Assembly: GCA_902785105.1 (NCBI GenBank)
Contig: CACZXF010000024.1
Span: 1 to 56,938, forward strand
Source: an uncultured Eubacteriales bacterium
GTDB taxonomy: Bacteria; Bacillota; Clostridia; Christensenellales; Aristaeellaceae
DNA length: 56,938 nt
Direction: 5' to 3'
The notes below the pieces were generated by a model that was not told where the DNA came from, did not search any database, and was given only the letters and a program-made list of their open reading frames with translations. The position numbers and the translations under genes were made by a program. Below, piece by piece: positions 26,057-32,784 of this stretch. Position 1 is the stretch's first letter, and the number at the start of each line of letters is the position of its first letter.

Positions 26057-26926
26057 ATGTTTAAGGGAAGCTATGTCGCGCTGGTCACGCCGTTTCATCC
26101 GGACGGGACGGTGAACTTTGAGAAGCTGAAGGAGCTGTGCCGGTGGCACGTGGAGAACGGCACGGACGGCCTGGTGATCCTGGGGACCACGGGCGAATCC
26201 AGCACCACCGAGCACGCGGAGGACGCGGCCATCGTGCGCTGCGTGGTGGACTGCGTGGGCGGCCAGATCCCGGTCATCGCGGGCGGCGGCTCCAACAGCA
26301 CCGAGACCTCGCTGATGAAGAGCCGCACCTTCCGCGACTGCGGCGTGGATGGCCTGCTGCTCATCACCCCCTACTATAATAAGGCCAACCAGAAGGGCAT
26401 GTACCGCCACTTCGCCACCGTGGCGGAGCAGGTGAAGCTGCCGATTTTGCTGTACAACGTGCCCTCCCGCACGGGCTGCAGCCTGTCGCTGGACTGCATC
26501 GAGGCGCTTTCGAAGATCGACAACATCAAGGGCATCAAGGAGGCCAGCGGCAATATCTCCTTCGCGGCCAAGGTGGGCAATCTGCTCAACGACGACTTCT
26601 GCATGATGTCCGGCAACGACGACATGATCGTGCCGATACTGTCCCTGGGCGGCAGCGGCGTCATCAGTGTGTGGGCGAACCTGTGTCCCCGCGAGGTGCA
26701 CGACCTGTGCCAGGCCTGGTTCGACGGCGATGTCAATAAGGCCCGCGAGATGCAGCTCAAGTACCTCGACCTCATCAACGCCCTGTTCATCGAGGTCAAC
26801 CCCATCCCCATCAAGGAGGCCATGAACCTCCGCGGCATGGGCGTCGGCGGCTATCGCCTGCCCCTGTGCGAGATGGACGAGGGGAACCGGGCGAAGCTGA
26901 TTCAGGCGATGAAGGTGCTGGGATAA
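26057..26926 (+). CDS. dapA: 4-hydroxy-tetrahydrodipicolinate synthase
   Basis: DapA condenses pyruvate with aspartate semialdehyde, the first committed step to diaminopimelate and lysine. The 289 residues match the family length. Key residues are in place: Thr44-Thr45 in GTTGES, Tyr106-Tyr107 in PYYNK, Tyr133 and Arg138 in LLYNVPSRTG, and the Schiff-base Lys161 in IKGIKEASGN. The ATG at 26057 follows GGAGG at good spacing. It is the first gene of a dapA-dapB-dapH cluster on the plus strand, separated from dapB by 67 bases with a hairpin. Confidence 0.97.
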   Translation: MFKGSYVALVTPFHPDGTVNFEKLKELCRWHVENGTDGLVILGTTGESSTTEHAEDAAIVRCVVDCVGGQIPVIAGGGSNSTETSLMKSRTFRDCGVDGLLLITPYYNKANQKGMYRHFATVAEQVKLPILLYNVPSRTGCSLSLDCIEALSKIDNIKGIKEASGNISFAAKVGNLLNDDFCMMSGNDDMIVPILSLGGSGVISVWANLCPREVHDLCQAWFDGDVNKAREMQLKYLDLINALFIEVNPIPIKEAMNLRGMGVGGYRLPLCEMDEGNRAKLIQAMKVLG

Positions 26927-26931
26927 GGATT

Positions 26932-26969
26932 GGAAATGGGCAATCGAGACCGTTTCAATTGCCCATTCC
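26932..26969 (+). promoter_or_regulatory. Intercistronic hairpin between dapA and dapB
   Basis: GGAAATGGGCAAT (26932-26944) pairs with ATTGCCCATTCC (26958-26969), with one bulged base. There is no T-run, so it is more likely an mRNA-stability or processing hairpin (or a small repeat) than a terminator. Confidence 0.5.
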
Positions 26970-26993
26970 GCATTACAAAATGGGAGTTAATAT

Positions 26994-27707
26994 ATGAATA
27001 TCATTCTTTGTGGCTATGGCCGCATGGGCCTGATGATCGAGCAGATCGTGTTGCAGTCGGAGGACATGCAGATCATCGGCGTGGTGCATCCGGGGCTGTA
27101 TGAGAACGCCCTGGACGTGCCGGGGAAGGCGGACGTCATCATTGATTTCTCCTATCCCGGCAATCTGGACGGCATACTGGCCCGGGCGGAGAAGGACGGC
27201 GCGGCGGTGGTCATCGGCACCACGGGCTACACCGAGGAGCAGCTTGCAAAACTGCGCGAGGCGTCGAAGACCCTGCGGGTGATGCACTCCTCCAACTATT
27301 CCGTGGGCGTGGCCATCCTGCGGAAGGCCGTGGCGATGGTGGCCCCGGCGTTGAAGGACAGCTTCGACATCGAGATCACCGAGACCCACCACAACCAGAA
27401 GGTGGACGCCCCCAGCGGCACGGCCAAGATGTTGCTGAAGGCTGTGGACCCCGACGACAGCTTTGACCACGTCTATGGCCGCGAGGGCATCACCGGGGCC
27501 AGGGGCCGCGAGATCGGCATCCACGCCCTGCGGGGCGGCACTGTGGCCGGGGAGCACACCGTGTTCTTCTTCGGTCAGGATGAGACCCTGGAGTTCCACC
27601 ACTCCGCCGCCAGCCGCAGGATCTTCGCGGCGGGAGCCATCCGCGCCGCGCGGTTCGTGGTGGACAAGCCCGCGGGACTTTATAATATGGACGACGTGCT
27701 GGCGTAA
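26994..27707 (+). CDS. dapB: 4-hydroxy-tetrahydrodipicolinate reductase
   Basis: DapB reduces the DapA product with NAD(P)H to tetrahydrodipicolinate in the cytosol. The 237 residues include an N-terminal GYGRMG nucleotide-binding loop (residues 7-12), the GTTGY segment (75-79) and the catalytic signature ETHHNQKVDAPSGTA, with His132, His133 and Lys136. It is slightly short for the family but complete. The start at 26994 has GGGAG upstream. It is the second gene of the dap cluster. Confidence 0.97.
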   Translation: MNIILCGYGRMGLMIEQIVLQSEDMQIIGVVHPGLYENALDVPGKADVIIDFSYPGNLDGILARAEKDGAAVVIGTTGYTEEQLAKLREASKTLRVMHSSNYSVGVAILRKAVAMVAPALKDSFDIEITETHHNQKVDAPSGTAKMLLKAVDPDDSFDHVYGREGITGARGREIGIHALRGGTVAGEHTVFFFGQDETLEFHHSAASRRIFAAGAIRAARFVVDKPAGLYNMDDVLA

Positions 27708-27792
27708 CCCGGGGGACGCTGTCCCCCGGGACCCCCTGCCAAAGGGACATTGTCCCTTTGGAATCCCCGATGGCGCGCCGTGGGCGGCGCGC
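27708..27792. repeat. Triple-hairpin intergenic repeat between dapB and dapH
   Basis: Three consecutive perfect hairpins follow the dapB stop: CCCGGGGGAC/GTCCCCCGGG (27708-27730), CCAAAGGGACA/TGTCCCTTTGG (27739-27761) and GCGCGCC/GGCGCGC (27773-27792). There is no T-run, so read-through to dapH is expected. The arrangement looks like an inserted palindromic repeat of a family different from the others in this window. Confidence 0.75.
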
Positions 27793-27836
27793 GGGGGTGA
27801 CGGACCATCTTCCTGATACAGGTGAAAGGTGATTGA

Positions 27837-28529
27837 ATGAACGCTGAGGAAATCATTCGTTTTATACATGATGCCGAGAAAAAGACGCCGGTGAAGGTGT
27901 ATGTGAAGGCCAGCGCGCCGGTGGAATTTCCAGGGTGCAAGGTGTTTGGCGACAAGGACTGCGTGGTGTTCGGGGAATGGGCGGACATTGAGCCGGTGCT
28001 GAAGGCGAAGGCGTCCGACATCATCGACTGCGTGGTGGAGGCCGACCGGCGCAACAGCGCGGTGCCGCTGCTGGATGTGAAGCCCATCAACGCCCGCATC
28101 GAGCCGGGCGCGATCATCCGCGACCGGGTGGAGATCGGGGACCGGGCTGTCATCATGATGGGCGCGGTCATCAACATCGGCGCGGTCATCGGCGCGGACA
28201 CCATGATCGACATGGGTGCGATACTGGGCGGCCGGGCCACCGTGGGCAACCGCTGCCACATCGGCGCGGGCACCGTGCTGGCCGGGGTCGTGGAGCCCGC
28301 CAGCGCCACGCCGGTCATCGTCGAGGATGACGTGCTGATCGGGGCGAATGCCGTGGTCATCGAGGGCTGCCACATCGGCAAAAACGCCGTGGTCGCCGCC
28401 GGTTCCGTGGTCATCAACGACGTCCCGGAAAATGCCGTGGTCGCAGGCGTCCCCGCCAAGGTCATCAAGATGAAGGACGAAAAGACCGCCTCCAAGACCG
28501 CGCTGATCGACGCGCTGAGGACATTGTAA
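27837..28529 (+). CDS. dapH: 2,3,4,5-tetrahydropyridine-2,6-dicarboxylate N-acetyltransferase
   Basis: DapH acetylates tetrahydrodipicolinate, which places this organism on the acetylase branch of diaminopimelate synthesis. The 230 residues have a short alpha-helical N-domain (1-85) and a left-handed beta-helix made of hexapeptide repeats (about 88-215, for example [27 protein letters not shown]). Length and layout match Bacillus-type DapH. The start at 27837 follows AAAGGTG. It is the last gene of the cluster. The later enzymes (aminotransferase, deacetylase, epimerase) are not in the window. Confidence 0.93.
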   Translation: MNAEEIIRFIHDAEKKTPVKVYVKASAPVEFPGCKVFGDKDCVVFGEWADIEPVLKAKASDIIDCVVEADRRNSAVPLLDVKPINARIEPGAIIRDRVEIGDRAVIMMGAVINIGAVIGADTMIDMGAILGGRATVGNRCHIGAGTVLAGVVEPASATPVIVEDDVLIGANAVVIEGCHIGKNAVVAAGSVVINDVPENAVVAGVPAKVIKMKDEKTASKTALIDALRTL

Positions 28530-28545
28530 AATATTATATAAGCAC

Positions 28546-28576
28546 TTGACCCTGACGCTGCGTCAGGGTCTATTAT
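28546..28576 (+). promoter_or_regulatory. MerR-type operator-promoter with a 19-bp spacer
   Basis: -35 TTGACC (28546-28551) and -10 TATTAT (28571-28576) are separated by 19 bases, the over-long spacing that MerR-family activators correct by twisting DNA. The spacer is filled by a perfect dyad, GACCCTGACG-CTG-CGTCAGGGTC (28548-28570). The site lies immediately upstream of the MerR-type gene and strongly suggests autoregulation. Confidence 0.85.
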
Positions 28577-28598
28577 GTTGGTGAAGGGGGTGGGGGAC

Positions 28599-29360
28599 AT
28601 GATGACGGTGCGGGAGGTCAGCGCACTGACGGGCGTCACCGTTCGGGCGCTTCGGCACTACGACCAGATCGGATTGCTGCGGCCCACGGCGCTGAGCGAA
28701 TCGGGATACCGGCTGTACGACGAATCGGCGCTGGTGCGGCTGCAATGTATCATGCTGTACAAGACGCTGGAATTTCCGCTGAAGGACATCCGCGCGATAC
28801 TGGACAGCCCCGCCTTTGAACGCAACCGGGCGCTGGATCAGCAGATACGGCTGCTGGAGCTGAAGCGGGAGCACATCGACAACGTACTGACCCTGGCCAG
28901 GAGCCTGAGAACCTTTGGAATGGATGTGGAGCATATGAAATTTGAAGCCTTTGACACCACGAAGATCGAACAGTATGCCGCCGAGGCCCGGGCAAGCTGG
29001 GGAGACACCGAGGCGTGGCGGGAATACGAACGGAAGTCCCATGGACGCGCCCCGGCGGAGCAGAAGCGGCTGGGGGAGGGCATGATGGAGCTCATGGCCT
29101 CCTTCGGAAGGCTGACCGGCCAGTCGCCCGACAGCCCGGAGGCGCAGGCATTGGTCCTGGAACTGAAGAACTACATAACCGAACACTATTATACCTGCAC
29201 TAACGAGATATTGCGGGGCCTCGGCAGGATGTACGCCGGCGGCGGCAGCATGACCGAAAACATCGACGCCGCCGGCGGTCCCGGCACGGGGGCGTTCATC
29301 GCGGAGGCCATCGAGCGCTTCACGAAAGGGGAGGACGCTGTAATCACGATAAACGCATGA
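28599..29360 (+). CDS. MerR family regulator with TipAS-like effector domain
   Basis: Residues 1-70 are a MerR winged-helix (TVREVSALTGVTVRALRHYD, then GLL.PT..SESGYRLYDE). A coiled-coil linker covers about 75-115. The C-terminal region (about 120-250) resembles the TipAS antibiotic-recognition domain found in TipA, Mta and SkgA. Such proteins sense drugs or other small hydrophobic ligands and activate their own gene plus efflux genes. The start at 28599 (or the adjacent ATG at 28602) is chosen because the upstream ATG at 28575 lies inside the -10 box; GAAGGGGG precedes it. A MATE exporter lies 4 kb away, but nothing shows that it is the target. Confidence 0.88.
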   Translation: MMTVREVSALTGVTVRALRHYDQIGLLRPTALSESGYRLYDESALVRLQCIMLYKTLEFPLKDIRAILDSPAFERNRALDQQIRLLELKREHIDNVLTLARSLRTFGMDVEHMKFEAFDTTKIEQYAAEARASWGDTEAWREYERKSHGRAPAEQKRLGEGMMELMASFGRLTGQSPDSPEAQALVLELKNYITEHYYTCTNEILRGLGRMYAGGGSMTENIDAAGGPGTGAFIAEAIERFTKGEDAVITINA

Positions 29361-29504
29361 ATAACAAATGTACGACTGAATGAAATCGAATAACCTTGTA
29401 GGGGCGGCGTTTCGCCGCCCGCCGGCAGTACGAAACGCAACGTACAAGGGCGGGCGGCGCAATCCCCGTTTTGTAATACAATTGCAATTCGTGCGTTTGT
29501 CCTG
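29348..29504. repeat. Direct repeat copy 1 (with truncated core-1 palindrome)
   Basis: About 157 bases, starting GATAAACGCATGAATAACAA and ending near CGTGCGTTTGTCCTG, recur almost unchanged at 31973-32123. The unit contains a core-1 palindrome whose right arm is cut short. This copy overlaps the last codons of the MerR-type gene and ends 19 bases before the promoter of the Phd/ParE-type module. Confidence 0.9.
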
Positions 29505-29522
29505 CGCTGCAATGAACGTCCC

Positions 29523-29563
29523 TTGACAGCCCCCTCTGGGAGCTGTTATAATTCTATCAGAAT
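29523..29563 (+). promoter_or_regulatory. Promoter and operator of the Phd/ParE-type module
   Basis: -35 TTGACA (29523-29528), an 18-base spacer and -10 TATAAT (29547-29552). A small dyad ATTCT-ATC-AGAAT (29551-29563) overlaps the start of transcription, a typical place for antitoxin/toxin-complex binding. Confidence 0.65.
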
Positions 29564-29582
29564 AATGACAGGGGGTGCGGCT

Positions 29583-29861
29583 ATGATGACGATCCGCCCA
29601 TCCACGGCGCTGCGCAACGAATACGCGGAGATTTCCCGGGTATGCCACGAGAGCGGCGAGCCGGTGTTCATCACCCAAAACGGCGAGGGCGACCTGGTGG
29701 TGCAGAGCATCGCCGCCTACAACCGGCGTGAGGCCAGCCTGGAGCTTCGGGAAAAGCTGCTGGAGGCCGAGGAACAGCTGGCCGCCGGGGTGAAGCCCGT
29801 GCCGCTGTCGGAGGCCGCCGGGAAATGGAGGGCTGTGGCCGATGCCGTCGATGCCCGTTGA
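29583..29861 (+). CDS. Phd/YefM-type antitoxin
   Basis: 92 residues. The N-terminal half has the Phd/YefM fold pattern (IRPSTALRNEYAEISRVC, EPVFITQNGEGDLVVQSI), which binds operator DNA. The acidic C-terminal half would wrap the toxin. ATG-ATG at 29583 follows AGGGGG. It overlaps the toxin gene by 20 bases, the usual translational coupling of these pairs. It presumably neutralises the ParE/RelE-like protein encoded next and represses the shared promoter. Confidence 0.88.
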   Translation: MMTIRPSTALRNEYAEISRVCHESGEPVFITQNGEGDLVVQSIAAYNRREASLELREKLLEAEEQLAAGVKPVPLSEAAGKWRAVADAVDAR

Positions 29862-30147
29862 GATTTTGCCCATCGCCGAGGACGACGTGTCCCAGGCGCT
29901 GGCTTATATCGCTATAGACGATCCCGGCGCGGCGGGGCGGCTGCTGGATGCCATTCTGGAGGCGCTGGAACAGGTCTCCCGCCACCCTTTTTCCGGGGTG
30001 GAGATCACGGTGGGCGGGCGCAGGAGCCGACGGTATCATCAGCTTTACGTCCACCCCTATCACATCTATTATCGGATTATTGATGAAAAGATCGTCGTCA
30101 TGCGCGTATTGCATGAGCGCATGGATATACGGCGGCATTTGCCATAG
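29842..30147 (+). CDS. RelE/ParE family toxin
   Basis: 101 residues with the compact RelE/ParE pattern: an N-terminal helix region (ILPIAEDDVSQALAYIAIDDPGAA), a central FSGVE turn, and C-terminal strands YHIYYRIIDEKIVVMRVLHERMD. RelE members cleave mRNA on the ribosome and ParE members poison gyrase; the sequence does not settle which applies. The start could be 29842 or the in-frame ATG at 29851. A strong terminator follows directly. Confidence 0.87.
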   Translation: MPSMPVEILPIAEDDVSQALAYIAIDDPGAAGRLLDAILEALEQVSRHPFSGVEITVGGRRSRRYHQLYVHPYHIYYRIIDEKIVVMRVLHERMDIRRHLP

Positions 30148-30149
30148 CA

Positions 30150-30184
30150 ACAGAGGGATGATTCCGGGCGAATCATCCCTCTGT
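30150..30184. terminator. Bidirectional terminator
   Basis: A perfect 15-bp stem (ACAGAGGGATGATTC, 30150-30164, with its inverse at 30170-30184) lies between the convergent toxin and spoIIP genes. Its T-tract is weak on both strands. Confidence 0.65.
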
Positions 30185-30187
30185 CTG

Positions 30188-31267
30188 TCATTGACGGTGT
30201 TCCTCCTCGTCCTCCGGGCGCTGGCCGATGAGGCCACCGGTGACCTCGCTGGCGTGGCGCTTGAGCTTGGTCATGGTCCCGCGACCGCTGCCGGTGGCGA
30301 GGAAGGCGAATATGATGGCCGCAGCGGCCAGGGCCAGCACCACCCAGCCCAGGCCCTTCACGGCGCCGGCGGTCTGTGCCTTGCGGCGGGTCTCGGCCTT
30401 CGCACCTTTGCCGTAGAGCACGTTGTCCAGCACGTCGGCCATGTAGGCCGTGGCGGCGATGGCCTTGTCCTTGTCGATCTCATGGGTGCCAAATTCCAGC
30501 AGTATGGAGTGGTCGTACAGCTCCTGATTGTAGTTGCCGCGACCGATGAAGATGTCCTTCACCAGACCGGGGTACTGCTCGTCCGCCTGGGCCTTGAGCT
30601 GCTGGGCGAAGGCTTTATTGGCCGCGGCGTTGGGATTGCTGCGGCCCACGAACAGGCGGACCTTGCTGATGTCGTTGCCCTCCACCTCCGTCTCATACTG
30701 GCTGGCGGGCACGGCGTCCCGGTGGACGTCGATGAGCGCGTCGGGGTTCTTCTTCAATAGCTCCTCCGCGGTGCGCCGGGAGCGGGTGTAGGCGTCGGCG
30801 TCGTGGGGGAGGAAGGTCTCGTGGGAATAGACCGCCTCGATGCCCTTCTTCTCCAGCGCGGTTTTCAGGCTGTCGCCCACGTCGTAGATGCCCGCGCCGT
30901 TCCACTTGGATTCGGTGCCGTCGTCGGGGACATAGCTCTCGTCGGAGTGGGTGGAGTACATGCAGACCAGCCGCCTGCCGTCGCCGTCGGTCTTTTTGTC
31001 TGTGGCGAAGGCCTCCACCGACGCCTCGCCGATATATTCCGCCGTGGCGGTGAACAGCTCGTCGTTGACGGCGGTGACGCGATAGTATTTGTTGTCCCCG
31101 GCGATGTACTCATCGCCCTCGTAGATGCGCCCGCCGCGCTGGGTCAGGGTGTTGCCCTGGGTGTCCATAAGGGTGTAGACATAGTCGCCGTCGTTCTCGG
31201 CCCGCGCGGGGAGCGCCGAGGCCATCAGGAACAGCGCGGCCAGCAGAAGCAATATCATCTTGCGCAC
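30188..31267 (-). CDS. spoIIP: Stage II sporulation protein P (engulfment peptidoglycan hydrolase)
   Basis: SpoIIP is the amidase/endopeptidase that, with SpoIID and SpoIIM, thins septal peptidoglycan during engulfment. The 359 residues start with a signal-like helix (2-22). The zinc-amidase motifs follow: STHSDESY with His107 and Glu110, DVHRDAVP with His182, and ILLEFGTHE near residue 270. A second hydrophobic segment near the C-terminus (about 308-328) and a short basic tail are present; in the Bacillus protein the membrane anchor is N-terminal, so this tail anchor is a difference. The GTG start at 31267 has AGGAAG upstream. It lies 6 bases after the upstream membrane-protein gene and is probably in one operon with it. 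Confidence 0.9.
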   Translation of the reverse strand: MRKMILLLLAALFLMASALPARAENDGDYVYTLMDTQGNTLTQRGGRIYEGDEYIAGDNKYYRVTAVNDELFTATAEYIGEASVEAFATDKKTDGDGRRLVCMYSTHSDESYVPDDGTESKWNGAGIYDVGDSLKTALEKKGIEAVYSHETFLPHDADAYTRSRRTAEELLKKNPDALIDVHRDAVPASQYETEVEGNDISKVRLFVGRSNPNAAANKAFAQQLKAQADEQYPGLVKDIFIGRGNYNQELYDHSILLEFGTHEIDKDKAIAATAYMADVLDNVLYGKGAKAETRRKAQTAGAVKGLGWVVLALAAAAIIFAFLATGSGRGTMTKLKRHASEVTGGLIGQRPEDEEEHRQ

Positions 31268-31273
31268 GTCCCG

Positions 31274-31900
31274 TCACTTCCTTTCGACGGTGGCGCGGGC
31301 GGGGCGGCTCATGCGCTCCAGCGTCTCGCCGATGAGCTCGGCCAGCAGCACCGCCAGCAGGCCGGAGATGACGATGACGTCATAGCCCCCCGCGCCGCCC
31401 AGCACCAGCCGCTGGGGGACGCCCTGCATCCGCACCGTGGCCCAGGTGGCCACGTTCGCCAGCGTCACGCCCAGTACCCCCGCGATGAAGGCGCACCGCC
31501 GGGAGCGGCCGAAAGCGTAGGCGATGACGCCCGCCACAATGCCGTAGAGGTAGTTGGGGTCAAACATCATCTCCGACGGGTCCGCCGGCAGCGCCCGCCC
31601 CAGCCCGTAGACCGCGACGGCGGTGACGATGGGGGCCAGTATCGCCCGACCCTTCTCCCGCGCCGTGTTCGCCTTGAAGAACAGATAGACGCACAGCGCC
31701 AGCGGGATCAGCGCCCCGCCGATGTTGAAGGCGAAGTACTCCGTCACTCGGATGTCCGGCAGATAGCCGCCCGCGATGATCAGCGCGATGAACAGCAGCG
31801 CCTCCCGGTCCGTCAGCCGAAGCCGGTCCAGCACCCGCTGGCCCGCGCCGAACAGGACCAGCAGCCCCGCCAGCAAAAGCAGTATGGTTCCAATGCGCAT
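31274..31900 (-). CDS. DUF1614-like multi-pass membrane protein
   Basis: 208 residues, almost wholly hydrophobic, with six to seven predicted membrane helices. It resembles proteins annotated as DUF1614. The function is unknown. It directly precedes spoIIP with a 6-base gap, which suggests co-expression in sporulation. The ATG at 31900 has GGAGGGTG upstream, but that ribosome site lies inside the 3' arm of a perfect 10-bp hairpin. The longer reading frame toward 32140 would run through a repeat and is rejected. Confidence 0.7.
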   Translation of the reverse strand: MRIGTILLLLAGLLVLFGAGQRVLDRLRLTDREALLFIALIIAGGYLPDIRVTEYFAFNIGGALIPLALCVYLFFKANTAREKGRAILAPIVTAVAVYGLGRALPADPSEMMFDPNYLYGIVAGVIAYAFGRSRRCAFIAGVLGVTLANVATWATVRMQGVPQRLVLGGAGGYDVIVISGLLAVLLAELIGETLERMSRPARATVERK

Positions 31901-31906
31901 AAAAAC

Positions 31907-31933
31907 ACCCTCCGAATATTGGTTTCGGAGGGT
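31907..31933 (-). promoter_or_regulatory. Hairpin that sequesters the ribosome site of the DUF1614-like gene
   Basis: Read on the minus strand, ACCCTCCGAA and TTCGGAGGGT form a 10-bp stem with a 7-base loop, followed by GTTTTT and then the ATG. The GGAGGG ribosome site is the 3' arm. The shape also resembles a terminator. It may therefore gate either transcription or translation of the membrane-protein/spoIIP pair. Confidence 0.55.
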
Positions 31934-31972
31934 AGTTTTGACGATGACGGGAAAAAATATGCAATCGCGCAT

Positions 31973-32123
31973 GATAAACGCATGAATTACAAATGTACGA
32001 CTGAATGAAATCGAATAACCTTGTAGGGGCGGCGTTTCGCCGCCCGCCGGCAGTACGAAACGCAACGTACAGCATGGGTGTTCCCCGTTTTGTAATACAA
32101 TCGCAATTCGTGCGTTTGTCCTG
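31973..32123. repeat. Direct repeat copy 2
   Basis: Second copy of the unit at 29348-29504. It differs mainly inside the palindrome: the right arm is replaced by a short GCATGGGTGT segment. It lies just upstream of the MNT/HEPN pair, as copy 1 lies upstream of the Phd/ParE-type pair. Confidence 0.9.
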
Positions 32124-32140
32124 GCAATCGCTGCTTTCAC

Positions 32141-32169
32141 TTGCGCGGTTGCGGTTTTTGTGGTATGCT
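32141..32169 (+). promoter_or_regulatory. Possible promoter of the MNT-HEPN pair
   Basis: TTGCGC (32141-32146), 17 bases, TATGCT (32164-32169), ending 23 bases upstream of the ATG. Moderate match. Confidence 0.4.
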
Positions 32170-32192
32170 GTAAATGGAAGGGAGGGTGTTTT

Positions 32193-32483
32193 ATGGTCTA
32201 TACCTTTGATGAGTTAAGGGCCATCACCGCGCCCATCGCCGCCGCCCATGGCGTGGAATCGCTCTCGCTGTTCGGTTCCTACGCGCGGGGTGAGGCGACG
32301 GATGACAGCGACGTTGACCTGCTGGTGGATTGCGGCGCTGTCCGCAGCGCTTTCCAGATGGGCGGGCTGTATGCCGACCTGTCCGAGGGTCTGGGCAAGG
32401 GTCTCGATCTGATCACGACGGATCACCGGGACAAGGCGTTTCTCAGCAGGATCAAGGCGGACCAGAGGCAATTATATCCATAA
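32193..32483 (+). CDS. MNT-domain nucleotidyltransferase antitoxin
   Basis: 96 residues of the minimal nucleotidyltransferase fold: GSYARGEATDDSDVDLLVD, with the GS at 28-29 and metal-binding Asp40 and Asp42. Family members paired with HEPN proteins inactivate the HEPN RNase by adding AMP to it. The ATG at 32193 follows GGAGGG. The partner toxin gene directly downstream is broken, so this looks like an orphaned antitoxin. Confidence 0.85.
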   Translation: MVYTFDELRAITAPIAAAHGVESLSLFGSYARGEATDDSDVDLLVDCGAVRSAFQMGGLYADLSEGLGKGLDLITTDHRDKAFLSRIKADQRQLYP

Positions 32484-32753
32484 AACGGAGGTCGTTTCTG
32501 ATGCTGAAATCGCCTGTTGCGATGAGATCGAGGGCACGCTGGATTATTTTGGACGCGATGAACAGCGCTTCTACGCGGATTACATCATGCGCAACGCCCT
32601 GAGTATGCCGCTGCAACAGATCGGAGAGCTTGCAACGCCCATCAGTATTGGGATATGAGCTTTGACAAGATATGGGTGACGCTCACCGAGGATGTACCCG
32701 AATTGAGAAAACAATGCGGGAATATACTGGAAAAAATTCAGTCCTGTCGATAG
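32470..32753 (+). pseudogene. HEPN (DUF86) toxin remnant with central deletion
   Basis: Two parts of a HEPN/DUF86 protein lie in different frames. The first (about 32470-32634) reads EIACDEIEGTLDYFGRDEQRF and NALSMPLQQIGELA. The second (32637-32753) reads AHQYWDMSFDKIWVTLTEDVPELRKQ and ends at the TAG. In intact relatives about 30 residues (the PWR..I.GMRN segment) lie between them, including the Arg of the catalytic Rx4-6H motif. That segment is deleted here and the frame shifts at about 32635. No good start codon is visible either. The toxin should be dead. Confidence 0.8.
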
Positions 32754-32784
32754 TGGTATCTTTACATCGACAGGACTGTTTTTT
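32739..32784. terminator. Bidirectional terminator after the HEPN remnant and the MATE gene
   Basis: The stem CAGTCCTGTCGAT (32739-32751) / ATCGACAGGACTG (32766-32778) is followed by six T. On the minus strand an A-rich stretch before the stem supplies a second T-run, so it can serve the convergent MATE gene as well. The HEPN stop codon lies inside the stem. Confidence 0.8.
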
